From positions 1,054,001 through 1,118,000 of the forward strand of contig JAYJMM010000027.1 in the NCBI GenBank assembly GCA_037349105.1: DNA of 64,000 bases, given 5' to 3'. This stretch comes from Limnomonas spitsbergensis (lineage: Eukaryota; Chlorophyta; Chlorophyceae; Chlamydomonadales). Position numbers and translations under genes: made by a program. This document shows, piece by piece, positions 40,205 to 51,339 of this stretch. How positions within the stretch are numbered: position 1 is the first letter of the stretch; each line of letters starts with the position of its first letter. The notes below the pieces were generated by a model that saw only the letters and a program-made list of their open reading frames with translations, ran no database searches and was not told the origin of the DNA.

Positions 40205-41222
40205 GGCCCCCTTGCTGAGTCAGTGCATGTATCCTCCGCTCGCACTCCTCTGGCGGGTGCTGGCCTGGCGCCCCGCATAAGACGCATGGGTTGCATGGGC
40301 TTGCTGCTAAGCATCTACTGATGATCTCCCTCTCTTCCTTGGGCATTGCAGCTGCCTGGCGTAGACCCCCTGCTCTCCTGCCTGCTTGGCTGGGCCCGCT
40401 GTTGGCCACTTGCCTAAGGCTTGCACCTCCCAGGTCCCCCATTTCCAGGGCAAACTTCTCCCACATCACAACTTGCTGTGTCAGTACGGCGATCTGATCT
40501 TCATCCGTCATACAGAGGTACCCGGGCACCGTGATAACGAAATCGCGCAGCTTTGCTTTAGCAGCGGCTGGCAATCCGTCATGGAACATGTGCGAGACGG
40601 AGTGCCGCCTGCCGAAATGTTCCACTTCATCCCTTGATATCTGCAGTAACTCTGCTGTCGACAGCACTCTGTGAGCAAACGCATCCACTGTCTCCTCTGG
40701 TTTAATGTCAGGGTCGAGGGTGGTCCTCACCCCTAACCTGAGGTTGGAGATTGCTGTCCTCTCGTCCGAGGTTGGCTTCCCCACCTCCGCTTGAACCACC
40801 TTGATACACAAGGTTAGCAGCGAGGCCTCGCAGTACTGCTCCCCTGCTGGGGCAGTCCACATCCCCCTGATCCTTTCCACTTCTCTGGTGGCCCTGCCTC
40901 TTGCATGGGGCGCCGCCCTGATGGCTACCATCAGCGGCCCCACGCTAGCAGGCTTGCTGTCCCACAGCTTGACCAGCGATTTCACCAGAATTGCCATAGC
41001 TGACGGCGACTGGCACGACCCAGCTATTTCTCTAGCTACCACAGCCAGTGCCGGCGGGTCATCCGACAGCGCCAGCCTGTTGTGTGAACCCCAATAGCCA
41101 CACGCATTGCAATATTTCCTGGATGCAACCGCGCCCGGGTGCGACATATCCAACACCGGCACGTTTCCTTGGATAGCTGGGATTTTGGTAAATTTGGCCA
41201 CCCCTGCCAGCTGCAGGACCAT
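40056..41222 (-). pseudogene. Copy 2: capsid-like domain fused to the atypical Cys/His motif
   Basis: An uninterrupted 388-codon frame. It runs LQLAGVAKFTKIPAIQGNVP, KYCNACGYWGSHNRLALSDD, TSDERTAISNLRLGVRTTLD, FGRRHSVSHMFHDGLPAAAK and QVVMWEKFALEMGDL. Then, without knuckle or protease, it passes directly to CVLCGAPGQHPPEEC (CX2CX5HX4C). Compared with copy 1 about 1.7 kb is missing at the join near 40430, and the frame survives the deletion. It is the best intact capsid-like segment in the window. Confidence 0.7.
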
Positions 41223-43444
41223 CTACCCCCGATGGGCTGCGACCCTGCTGGTATCTGTTATGACTGTTATCACCCTCCTCATGGGCATGATCTTCTCGTG
41301 GCGGCTGTCTGCCTGCTCTGCCTGCGGAGCTCCTGCTCCCCTCAGGTGGCGGCTGCCCAGACTCACTTATGCTTGGTCTTTTTCAGGGCCGGACCTCCAA
41401 GGCTGTGTTCCTCTGCCAGGTTCTGCCTGCCCCCTGGGCGGCTCCTGGCTCTGCCAGCCTTGCTGCGTCCCCCCGCTGTATTTGGCTTGCCCACTGGGCA
41501 GCTCCTGGCTTTGCCAGCTTGGATGTTCCCTGCCATCTGCCTGCCCCCTGGGCGGCTCCTGGCTCTGCCAGCTTGGTTGCTCCCTGCCGTCTGCCTGCCC
41601 CCTGGGCGGCTCCTGGCTCTGCCAGCCTGTGGCTGCGTCCCGCCTGTGTAATTCCTGGCGTAGGAATCTGACCGCGCCTCCTCTCTGGCTTCTTGCCTTC
41701 TTGGCCCACTGCTCCTAGCACTGCCTGCAGGCTCAATGTCCTGCCTGGTTTCTCTTGCTGGGCACGCTTGCCTGTTCCTCAGGAATTCCTCGATGTAATC
41801 CACCTGGGTCTCCTGGCATGTGTTCTCCTCGTCCTCGACTATGCGGCTGGGCTGCTGGCCCTGGGCGCTTCCCCGCCTCTTGGCCGCCCCCTGAGGCTCG
41901 GCTCACTGCTGATTTCGAAAACTTCAGACCTGGGTTTTGGGGTTGGCGCGGCCCTTGCCTGCTGCTGCCACCTTTGGACCTCCCTGAGCTCCTCCGGCCG
42001 CTGCACCGCTGTTTCAAATCCCTCCCACGCCTGGTCCTCCTCATCTTCTGGCTCATATACAGGTTCAACCTGATTTCCTGTTACCCCGTTGCACCATTCA
42101 TCTGCGAAGGCCTTAACAGCCAGGGCTGCTTCGCGTCCCGCCCCTCCCTTGGACGCCTGTCCAAGGGCGGCTAACAGCATCGCCCTGTCCTGCCCTGTAT
42201 GGGGAATACCTATCATGGCCTTTGTTGCCCATTCTCGCAGATGATGGGCCTTGAACTCCTCAATGGCTGTTACTTGGTCATGGAAGTTCGAGAACGTCAT
42301 GGAGCAAATTTGCTTCCACAGGTTTGTTGCCCATTGCAAAATTCCTGCCCAATCGATTGGCTGCGGCTGCTCCTCTGACTCCTCTTCGACGTCCACCACT
42401 TCCATTGCCCTGGAGCGCTCTGGCTCTCTAGGGCTGTTCTCATGCGCCCACGCTGGATTGTGAAAAAAATTCGTACAGGGTTTCCTTGTGGCTGTCGCCT
42501 CTCTGCACCCGGCTGCTAGATCCCTCCTTGGATTTTTGCACAGGTCTGCCCACACTGGGCGGAAACCTGGACAGAGGTGTCCCGTAGACTTTGGATCCTG
42601 CCCCTCTTCTACCCAGCACTCTGCGCGGTCGCAGCTGCTGCCTTGGACGCAGCCCTGCCTTTCGCTGCCGCCCCTTCTCTTAACGAACTGGGTGTGACAG
42701 CTCTTCCTCGGATATTATGTCGGCCTAAGGCTTTCCCACCGGCACAGCTGACTTTTTAATTGTTTCCCGCGGTTCTTTGCTGACCTGCGATACCCACCTC
42801 GTCACCGCTGGCTGGGCCTCAGCCCCCTCGCGCTTGACCACTGCAGGCGCACGCTTGCCCTCCATTTCCTCTGCTCCTATCCGCGGTTCGCCTGGCTAGG
42901 TTCTATCATGACATGCTAATACCCCAGGGGCTGCGGCGACCTCCGCTCTGAGATCAGAATGGCAGGGCTCTTCTTTGACCCGCTGCGCAACCCTTGCCAC
43001 CGTGGGCGGATTCTGCTGCGGAGCGGCGTCAGGACCACAGTACCGCCAAGTTGTGTCACTGCTCTGGGGCACTTCAGCTGCCTGATCCAAGAACAGCTGT
43101 GGATTTCCCGCTTGAGTAGGCCACTGCTCAGATTCCAGGCTGGTCCTGGAATCAGCGGGCACTGGACCCCCTCGACCGATGCCTTTACGTGTTACACACA
43201 CCGAGCCATCGGCCAGCATCCCTGTCCCTGTGGGTAGGGAGCGGTCAGGCTCTGGCACTTTGCAGGCCCTTGCGGCCGGATCCACTGGCCCTGCCAGCTT
43301 CTCCGCCACCAGCAGGGCTTCTGCAATAAGTGCATCACTGGCCTCCATCAGGTCTGCACCTGGCTCCAGCCCCCTCACACGCCCACTCCTCCGTTGGGCG
43401 TCAGGGTGCTGGTGCCTATCAGGATGCATATCTACTTCTGCCAT
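41223..43444 (-). pseudogene. Copy 2: Gag N-terminus and Gln/Pro repeats
   Basis: Starts at ATG 43444 (MAEVDMHPDRHQHPDAQRRS), the counterpart of MTDVDLNPDRHQHHDAQRRS in copy 1. The frame breaks near 42890 and resumes as 41839-42555, which reads through the point of the first copy 1 stop (PREPERSRAMEVVDVEEESE, then QPIDWAGILQWATNLWKQIC). The next frame (41363-41803) carries DYIEEFLRNRQACPARETRQ and RARSRPGGRQ repeats. It shows that the copy 1 stop at 28597 is a lesion. Confidence 0.65.
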
Positions 43445-44700
43445 TCCTACAGGCAGTCTACGAACCACACGGTCCTGCAGTTGTGCTGGCAACACCAACT
43501 ACAGGATCTGCTAACGTCAGGCTTCTGTCTCTTGTTCCTACTGCGGCATGGTGAGGGCATACAAGTCAGGTTCAGACGACAGGTACAGCAAATTGCAGGA
43601 CATGCCTCGCCTTTCTGCTTTTCTTGCTAAACAATCCCAGGTCTGGCTGAATTTTCCCTCGCCTTCAGAACCTGCCACCTCTTGCTGGGCAGTTCTTGTA
43701 GCCCCTTGCGTGGTTGTAGCCTCTTGCGTGTTGTCCGCTCAGCTTCGTGGTCATGCACAAAGCCTTGGACCACCAGGTTTTAAACTCGGATCCTTGATCC
43801 TTCGGGTGTACTTCTGTCGATGCTTGGCGGATTGGATCCACCTCAATCACAATCCTTAAGCACACAGGTAATTTATCTGCTGGGTGTATAAATCTACAGC
43901 GAAATCTTTAAGCCTCTCCTGGACCCAACACTGAGCAGCCACGCACAATGATTCACAGGGCTTAACTTGGCAATCTCTCTCTGGAGATTTCCTCAGCAAG
44001 GTGCAGTTCAAGCACTGTCAAAGGCTGCTTGCTGACAAACAAAAATTCCAATTTCACAGCACAAGCACATTTTGCAGGAATTGGCAAATCAGGCTGATCA
44101 GGCTAGATCTACTTCGTCCCTTTCTGAAGGACTCGCGATGTGCGCTTCGGGTCCGTGGCGGACTTCTTTCCTCACGACAGTGAAGGACGCCTACGGGCAG
44201 GCTCAGTGACTACTCACTGGCTGCGAGTGCTCAGCGAGTTAAGCCGCGAAGCAGATTTTTGTCTGACTAGCAATTAGACTAGGGAGCACAGGCCTTCTGG
44301 CCATCTGGGCGCGATCCAGCAAGGCTATGTAAAGGGGCACTTACCGCGCGTCACGCGGTGAGGTGGTCAAGACGTAAACTGCATACTTCTTCTTCGGCAG
44401 CGGTCTCGGTCCTCAACTGAGGAATCTATCTCCTGCTATATCAGCGGAGGCTGTATAGGCTTGACTTGAGTCAGGTACTGACTTATGGGAACGCTGAAGG
44501 CCTCATTCACAGATGACGGCCGGAGCTTGTTACAAATAGAGGTCTGTCCTTTAGAAAGGGACGAAGTAACTAGTTTTGGCAATTGCCGGGATACAGGGAC
44601 CCTGCAGGCCCAATTCAGAGCACAGTATATTATGCTAAATCCCCCTGCGTAAGCGGGTTTATAGGTTCCAGTTCAAACCAGGAGACTCCGCAGAGAAGCT
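43445..44700 (-). mobile_element. Copy 2 leader or LTR
   Basis: Homologous along its length to 29620-30911. Begins AGCTTCTCTGCGGAGTCTCC on the reverse strand near 44700, with TATAAA at 44658-44663 shortly downstream, a plausible core promoter. It carries CTTCGTCCCTTTCTGAAGGAC at 44112-44132 and the inverted partner at 44546-44566. Outside 44700 the sequence (ACCCACGATGCCC..) is unrelated to the flank of copy 1, so this is the element's outer edge. Confidence 0.6.
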
Positions 44701-44704
44701 TTGT

Positions 44705-45707
44705 TAGCATTGGGGGACCCACGATGCCCTCCCTCGACTTCAGCGCAATGAACTCAGACAGCGACGTCTCAAGTGATGAAGGGCTTGTCACTGTCATATA
44801 ATTCCGCATGAGAAGCGGCCCTCAGGCCCTCGCGGCTTGGAGGGGCTGACCGCGGATGAGGACCCCCTTCATGCATAAGGTCAGCACCAGCGCCACACCT
44901 ACACAGCATTCGTTATCATTGGCGGACCTGTGCTGCAACCCTTGGACTTCGACTAGGATTTGGAGGCTAGCGGTGCTAAATACCTCGAGCCCATTGCAGC
45001 CGCCCGGCCCCTTCGCGACATTATCTCCCTAGGGCCCAGCGGCCCGGTAGGCCTGACAAATGACGAGGGCGAGGCAAGACCAAGTTAGGTACGCATCCCT
45101 CTCCTCAGCCTCCACTGGCAAAACGCCCTCCCTCGCCATTGGGTATGGTCATGTAGAGTCATCTGTTTCCGACCCATTTTCCACCCCAGTTCCCAGTTCC
45201 CACATCCCCAAGGGTCAATGCTGGCCCGGGATTTGCTAAGGAGGGGCACCCGAATTATTTCTCATTATGATGGGACTTGCTGCGCCAACGCCTCATGATA
45301 GCGTTGCTGGGAACCCGACGCTCTGCCCCAGGGTCCTCGCCTAGTTCATGAAAAATGCAATATTCAGATGCGCCCCCCCTGTTGCATGTGTCCAACGTGC
45401 TGCCCGACCCAATCCTTGATTCGTTGCCAGCCGTGGCCAGGGACAAGTCGGTCATCAATCCCCTGCTTTCGCCGTCCCTCAGGTCCGGTGACTGAAGGCC
45501 TCGAAACCTAGGGCATTTCATGTCTTGACATCCACCTATTGAATTCATCAATTAAAAAATGAGTTTACTCACGCCAGCCTCAAATTCAGGCCAAATACAA
45601 CAACAAATCAAGTACCGGGTTCGCGGCCAACCGCCTATGGTGATAGCATAGCAATACTGCGCAGTCTTGAGGTCTGCTTGCATGGTGGCCATCAATGATG
45701 CAGGTTT
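44705..45707. other. Unique stretch between copy 2 and the right arm
   Basis: A short + frame at 44723 (MPSLDFSAMNSDSDVSSDEG LVTVI) and a reverse frame at 45255-45551 are open, but neither has a recognisable motif or a partner elsewhere. No repeat structure was seen. Confidence 0.35.
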
Positions 45708-45984
45708 TTTGTACAACAAAATCCCGGCGAGCACCTTCTGACACCTCATGTCATCCGCTGCGAGATCCAGCCTTTGTAGCTAGGAAACAAGCTACCTAGG
45801 AATCAAGCTTCCTTTGTCGCGAGATCATACCCTCTATAAAGATTCGTTACAAATTACGCTATTGTGGCCTTTTTCGATTGAGATTTGACAACATCTTTGG
45901 TAGCAGTGGTGTTGTATGAGTTGCAAATTTGAGTGAGGCGAATTTATAATTGGATTTCAAGCTATAGGCGCTAGGCGATAATCG

Positions 45985-46173
45985 GCTGACACCCGCACGG
46001 TATTAGTCACGGGCGATAATCATGGGTGGGAGGCGAGCGAGAGGTGTCATCGCCGCGCGGCCCAACAGCTTTTCGAATACATATCCCGCAGGACCCGCGA
46101 GTTCTATACACTTGAGGTCGACCGCGCCTTGGCAAATGCTTTCAATTGCCTAATGAGGAGGCGCTATATATGA
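45985..46173 (+). CDS. Short conserved ORF in both arms (right)
   Basis: Counterpart of 19540-19731. The frame reads TVLVTGDNHGWEASERCHRR then QLFEYISRRTREFYTLEVDR and ends CLMRRRYI at TGA. No ATG is present at the start: Met is replaced by Thr (ACG) and a stop precedes. Unknown function; see the left-arm entry. Confidence 0.3.
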   Translation, partial: ADTRTVLVTGDNHGWEASERCHRRAAQQLFEYISRRTREFYTLEVDRALANAFNCLMRRRYI

Positions 46174-47058
46174 AGCAATTACATGGGTTGGGGAAGTTCT
46201 CGCCCATGACGAAAAGTGTGTTTGCTTGACAAGGCATGTTTGTGTTTAACTCTTCATAGGTGTTCCTTATTTACGATTCCAACGATCCTTGGATAAAGCA
46301 GTCGACCTCAAGTGGAGGGAACTCGCGGGTCCTGCGGCTGATTCACCACGTCGGGACCCTTGCCTCTCCGGTCAAGCTTGCGACGTAGAGGTCATTCATA
46401 TACATTTGAAATAGGACGTGCGTCGAAAATATGACTGTTTGTGCCTTCTTTGCATCGTCACACTGTGCAGTGCACTGTGTCAGGCATGTATGGCACATGT
46501 GTGAATTATGACCAGGGATTCCTGATTATGACTAGGTGCACATGCGCGCTTGCATGCGCAATTTGTATATAACAATATAGAGAGAGCGTGAGACTAGCTG
46601 CGAGTTCGCCAACAGCAGCAAGGCCCGCTAAGTAGCCCTGAACAACGCTCGTGCATATGAAACTTGCTGGACCCGGTCTGAACATGAAGGATGGTTATTA
46701 TGTACTTATTTTTCATGATGGGACAGATAAACGAAAGAAAACTTGAAAGCAAGCTAAAACCTACGTTTTTTGTACCCCAAAAGTTGTTGTGCCACCGCCA
46801 GGTAATTAGAATTTAAGCAACAAAACACATTAAGGAATTGAATGTCAATGACAAATCAGGTTGCAAGGCAAATGAGAAGGAATAATCCAGAAGGACCTCT
46901 TCCTGTAAGCGCGCTTGCAGTACGGAGATTAGGGTTCGGAGATGACAAATCGCAGATTCGAACACGTTTTCCGATGACAGCGAGGGTTTACAAGATTTAC
47001 CAATCATAGTCAGGGTTCGGCGACGAAGGAGCAAGGCTTCGTTCAGCAAGAAACGATG

Positions 47059-47535
47059 TCAGAAAGATACCGGTTCACAATAGGAATACAAGGTCCAACA
47101 AATCAACATTTTACGTGCAGCAACGGGCTCATACTTTGCATTGTTGCGAGGTAATAGAGCGAACGCATATAAGCCCGTAGGGTATGAACAAAGCCACCTG
47201 TAACAAATCAGAACCACAAACCGCCGTAGTTGATTACGGCGGCTTGTGGTTCTGATTTGTTTTGTCGCCGGTTTTAGCATGTCTAGTGGGGCAGTATTCA
47301 ATTCGTCGCATTGTTTGCACGATGTTACGTAGGTATATAATAGTTGTGCACATTTTTTCGCATGGTAGGTAGACAAGCCCAATTGCCGCAAGCTCTGAAG
47401 GGTTTTCTTGAGATAGACGGTTCCAGACGTCCCGATTAAGACGGGTACAAGCTTAATGTTGCACTGTTCATATCCACGTTGCATGAGTTTCTCAATGATG
47501 AGGGCATGCTGGTTTTTGCCACCATATCCCTTGGC
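47059..47535 (-). pseudogene. Possible non-LTR retrotransposon C-terminus (right arm)
   Basis: Longer version of the left-arm fragment. The reverse frame includes LIEKLMQRGYEQCNIKLVPV, LIGTSGTVYLKKTLQSLRQL and GLSTYHAKKCAQLLYTYVTS, followed by CKQCDELNTAPLDMLKPATK. It continues open to 47059, although the last part crosses a foldback (47203-47260) and is unlikely to be original coding sequence. Similarity to the post-polymerase segment of non-LTR proteins is by pattern only. Confidence 0.4.
47203..47260. repeat. 26-bp foldback in the right arm
   Basis: ACAAATCAGAACCACAAACC plus GCCGTA (47203-47228) pairs with its complement at 47235-47260, with one mismatch and a 6-base loop. The left arm at about 18440-18465 has a single half (ACAAATCAGAACCACAAGCC GCCGTA). 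Confidence 0.9.
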
Positions 47536-48467
47536 TAGGCCCGGCCCCTATGAACCCGAAGGCACTACACCCGTGGGCTGGAGCACCATCTTCTCAGGAG
47601 CACGTGCGGTTATGATCACTGAACCGATCTGTGTTCCCGGAAGTGATGGCCCGACGGATTTTGTATAAGAGTGGGACCTCATCAGCAATTCCCCCACCAT
47701 TGATTGACCTGGATTATATCACCCCGCCGTCACCAGTGTGGGGGGGTTGTCCCGTCCACGATTGGGTGGGCAACCACGCCCGTGCATTTCCTTCTGCCTC
47801 CCTCACACATCACATGTGTGACCCTCGACTCTGCCCCGGCTCTGAGGGGCTCTCAGGGTAGCAATGGTTGTGGTAGCCATACGGCATCCAAAAAAAAGAA
47901 TGCCCCCCACCCCATTGCAGCTTTGTTCAGACCAGGCTTTGGATGCCGTCCGTTGGGGTGGCATACCATTGAGGGGCTAGTTTGCGCAAGGTGTATCCAT
48001 GGGGAGCAAGCCGTGGAGTGCAGCACATGCAGGGTGCCATGGCAATGGCGTTGCCATGGATAGTTCAGCAGGCTGCATGGCGCCTTTTTATGCACGTTTA
48101 GCCAGCGCAGCTCGGAGAAACTCTGCAACTCTGCAACTGATGCTTCAAGGAGGTGTCAGCCACATACCCAGGCGATAGGCAGTGGTACATGTGCTCCGAG
48201 GCCTACAGCGCCACATACGTTGATCCATTCTCCTTCCATGGGCGGCTCCTCCAAATGTGGGCCTAACCGTACTTCGCCATGTACGTCGCCCCTCCGTGGG
48301 GCATGTTCGGCCCCAGCCAGTGGCGACCTTTGCGGTAGGGAATACCACGGCCAATTTGCCTGACCGGCCATCGAAAAGAGCGACTATATTGGAAGGCCTC
48401 ACAAAGCTGCTGGGCAGGGAATTCGCAAACTACCGGTGGCTAGACGGGCCCGTGCTGGCGGCCCTTT

Positions 48468-48835
48468 CTAGAAATGTGCAGCTGGATTTTAGTAGTGGAC
48501 CAACATCTTGTCCGTGAATAATGACCTTCTGCTGCGGCTTCCAATCATGAGATGAACTGTGGAATATCTGAATGGTGTATGTCAATGCCTTCCTAGAAAT
48601 GTGCAGCTGAATGTTAGTAGTGGACCAGCTTGAATACCGTAATGAACTTCTGCTGCTGCGACTCAATCATGAGATGAACCGTGGCATGCTTGACTAGTGC
48701 ATGACAGTAAATTTCCTAGAAATGTGCAGCTGAATGTTAGGAGTGGACCAGCATCTAGACCTTGAAAAATGAACTTCTGATGCTGCGACTTTAATCATGA
48801 GATGAACCGTGGTGAACTTCTGATGATGTGTGTTT
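48468..48835. repeat. 124-bp tandem repeat, three units
   Basis: TAGAAATGTGCAGCTG occurs at 48469, 48594 and 48717. Each unit continues TTAGTAGTGGACCA and ATCATGAGATGAACCGTGG. Begins about 100 bp outside the right arm. Confidence 0.85.
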
Positions 48836-48869
48836 CAATCTTCTGCTATGTCGCACGGTCAATCGTTAC

Positions 48870-49330
48870 ACAGTCCGGACCCTGCTCAAAGCCCACCTAA
48901 GAGGCCTATCCGAGGCGCATGAGGCCAAAAGCATGTGCACCAAATGGTCTGAAACTAAAATCCTAATCACTCATAAGGCATCTGGACCCAATTTCCAGCA
49001 TCAGACTGATTAAAAAAAATACCAGGTTTTGGTGTCCGGACCCCGCTCAAAGCCCACCCGAGAGGCCTATCCGAGGCACTTGAGGCCAAAAGCATGTCCA
49101 CCAAAGAGTCTGAAACTAAATCTTAATCACACACAAGGCATCTGGACCCAATTTCCAGCATCAGACTGATTAAAAAAAAATCATGCCAGGTTTGGGTGTC
49201 CGGACCCCGCTCAAAGCCCACCCGAGAGGCCTAACTGAGGCACATTAGGCCCAAAGCATGTCCACCAAATGGTCTGAAACTAGATCTTAATCACACACAA
49301 GGCATCTGGACCCAATTTCAGCATCAGACT
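48870..49330. repeat. 161-164-bp tandem repeat, three units
   Basis: GTCCGGACCC(T/C)GCTCAAAG at 48872, 49033 and 49197. Each unit ends CATCTGGACCCAATTTCCAG CATCAGACT. The third unit ends exactly where the truncated MITE begins (49331). Copy A of the duplication keeps the last 20 bases of this unit (CCCAATTTCAGCATTAGACT). Confidence 0.85.
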
Positions 49331-49490
49331 TACCGTAAAACCACTTTGACTCCGCTCGTAATTAAATAATTATTAGGGTGCGCGGACATGGCTGCGCGCT
49401 GATATTAATTCGAAAATTGCCGCTGCGCGGAGCGTCGGTCAGGTGCCCAAACAACTATTTTGGGGGTGCGCGGTATGAATTAAAAGCAGC
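49331..49490 (+). mobile_element. Truncated MITE in copy B
   Basis: Same left end (TACCGTAAAACCACTTTGAC) and same truncation point as at 9171, so the truncation predates the duplication. Confidence 0.75.
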
Positions 49491-49558
49491 TTTTTTTCAA
49501 AATTCCACAGACAGGCCCAAATCTGCTGCCCTCAAGCCTTGGACTTGCAGCTGAGGAA

Positions 49559-50975
49559 ATGCTGACGCTGCCCCTAGGCCTTGGGCTGGCAGTTGAGGAA
49601 ATGCACTTCTTGGCCCCATGGCTAGATGCTGAGATGATGAAGATGCTGCCCCCAGGCCTTGATCTGGCAGCTGTGGAAATGCACCACGAGCCTTCAGGCT
49701 TTAAGCTAGCAGGATCCCCTTCTGCTGAATTTGACTCCTACCCAAGCTTAACGCTAGCAGCAGAGGTTGCTTTGTCCTTTGAGCTGCAGGAGCTGGCTGC
49801 CTGACCACCCCCTCCTGGGCAGCAGGTCGAAGCTGATGAGGTTGCTCACACCTCTGAGCTGCAGTACCTGGCTGCCTGGCCACCCCCTCTTGAACAGCAG
49901 GTGCAAGCTGATGAGGTTGCCCTGTCCTCTGAGCTGCAGGAGCTGGCTGCCTGACCACCCCCTCCTGAGCAGCAGGTGGAAGCTGCTGAGGTTGCCAAGT
50001 CCTCTGAGCTGCAAGAGCTGGCTGTCTGCCCCCCCCCTCTTGAGCAGCAGGTGCAAGCTGCTGAGGTTGCCCAGTCCTCTGAGCTGCAAGAGCTGGCTGC
50101 CTGGCCACTCTCTCCTGAGCAGCAGGTGGAAGCTGCTGAGGTTGCCCAGTCCTTTGAGCTGCAAGAGCTGGCTGCCTGGCCACTCTCTCCTGAGCAGCAG
50201 GTGGAAGCTGCTGAGGTTGCCCAGTCCTCTGAGCTGCAGGAGCTGGCTGCCTAACCACCCCATCCTGAGCAGCAGGTGGAAGCTGCTGAGGTTGCCCAGT
50301 CCTCTGAGCTGCAAGAGCTGGCTGTCTGCCCCCCCCCCCCCTCTTGAGCAGCAGGTGCAAGCTGATGAGGTTGCCCAGTCCTCTGAGCTGCAGGAGCTGG
50401 CTGCCTGGCCACCCCCTCCAGAGCAGCAGGTGCAAGTTGCTGAGGTTGCCCAGTCCTCTGAGCTGCAGGAGCTGGCTGCCTGGCCACTCTCTCCTGAGCA
50501 GCAGGTGCAAGCTTATGAGATTGCCCAGTCCTCTGAGCTGCAAGAGCTGGCTGTCTGCCCCCCCCCCCCTCTTGAGCAGCAGGTGCAAGCTGCTGAGGTT
50601 GCCCAGTCCTCTGAGCTGCAAGAGCTGGCTGCCTGGCCACCCCCTCCTGAGCAGCAGGTGCAAGCTGCTGAGGTTGCCCAGTCCTCTGAGCTGCAGGAGC
50701 TGGCTGCCTGGCCACTCTCTCCTGAGCAGCAGGTGGAAGCTGATGAGGTTGCCCAGTCCTCTGAGCTGCAGGAGCTGGCTGTCTGCCCCCCCCCCCCCTC
50801 TTGAGCAGCAGGTGCAAGCTGCTGAGGTTGCCCAGTCCTCTGAGCTGCAAGAGCTGGCTGCCTGGCCACCCCCTCCTGAGCAGCAGGTGCAAGCTGCTGA
50901 GCTTGCCCAGTCCTCTGAGCTGCAAGAGCTGGCTGTCTGCCCCCCCCCCTCCCCCTCTTGAGCAGCAGGTGCAAT
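49559..50975 (+). repeat. 75-bp repeat array, copy B (about 16 units)
   Basis: Same lead-in frame (MLTLPLGLGLAVEEMHFLAP at 49559) and same 25-residue unit as copy A, but with about 16 units. Poly-C tracts of differing length at about 50030, 50330, 50560, 50790 and 50940 shift the frame, and several units end in TGA or TAA. Sub-variants (GTGGAAGCTG versus GTGCAAGCTG) cluster in blocks, indicating expansion by unequal exchange. Confidence 0.75.
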
Positions 50976-51339
50976 CTGCTGATCAGCACCTAGGACAGGG
51001 GCTTCTTGATCATCTTGCAGCTCAAATGCTTCCTCCTCCCCTTGTGCCTGCAGGAATAAGCCATGACTCATGAGAGATAAAAATGATGCATCCTTGAGAA
51101 ACCAGGCATATGAATCATTGACTTAAGGAGATGCTCTTTTGATTATGATTAGAAACAGCTTACAAGCTTGTGGAGTTGCTGCTTCAGCAGAGTTGCTGCC
51201 AGAGGCTCAAACAGCAGAGAGAAGTATGCCTTCTTCTCAGGGGTCAAGACAGTCAGGGATTCTCTCTTAAATGGTAGTGGGATGATGTCTGTCCAGACTG
51301 AAGGGATAGGGCAGAAGCCAAGAGGCCTTAGAAGGCAGC

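Larger units (their letters stand above)
31115..44700 (-). mobile_element. Long retroelement, copy 2 (only copy with reverse transcriptase)
   Basis: Reverse strand. From the leader (44700-43445) through Gag, coiled coil, central domain, the basic/glutamate-rich region and double CCHC, to reverse transcriptase and RNase H at 31115. Relative to copy 1 it lacks the CCHC-protease segment (deletion at about 40430) and carries about 1 kb of foreign DNA at roughly 35540-36580. Many frameshifts. It fixes the order of the 3' half of the family. Confidence 0.8.
45708..48366 (-). repeat. Right arm of the large inverted repeat
   Basis: Reverse complement of 17329-20806, minus the 0.8-kb MITE-bearing segment (junction at about 45963-45978, GCTATAGGCGCTAGGCG) and plus one hairpin half near 47230. 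The outer end is at TTGCCTGACCGG (48366). The arms differ by scattered substitutions and short indels, so the inversion is not very recent. Confidence 0.85.
49309..51310. repeat. Segmental duplication, copy B
   Basis: Matches 9150-10690. The 75-bp array is longer here, so copy B is about 460 bp longer. On the right it ends at GTCCAGACTGAAGGGATAGG (about 51310), where retroelement copy 3 begins (CAGAAGCCAAGAGGCC). Confidence 0.9.
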
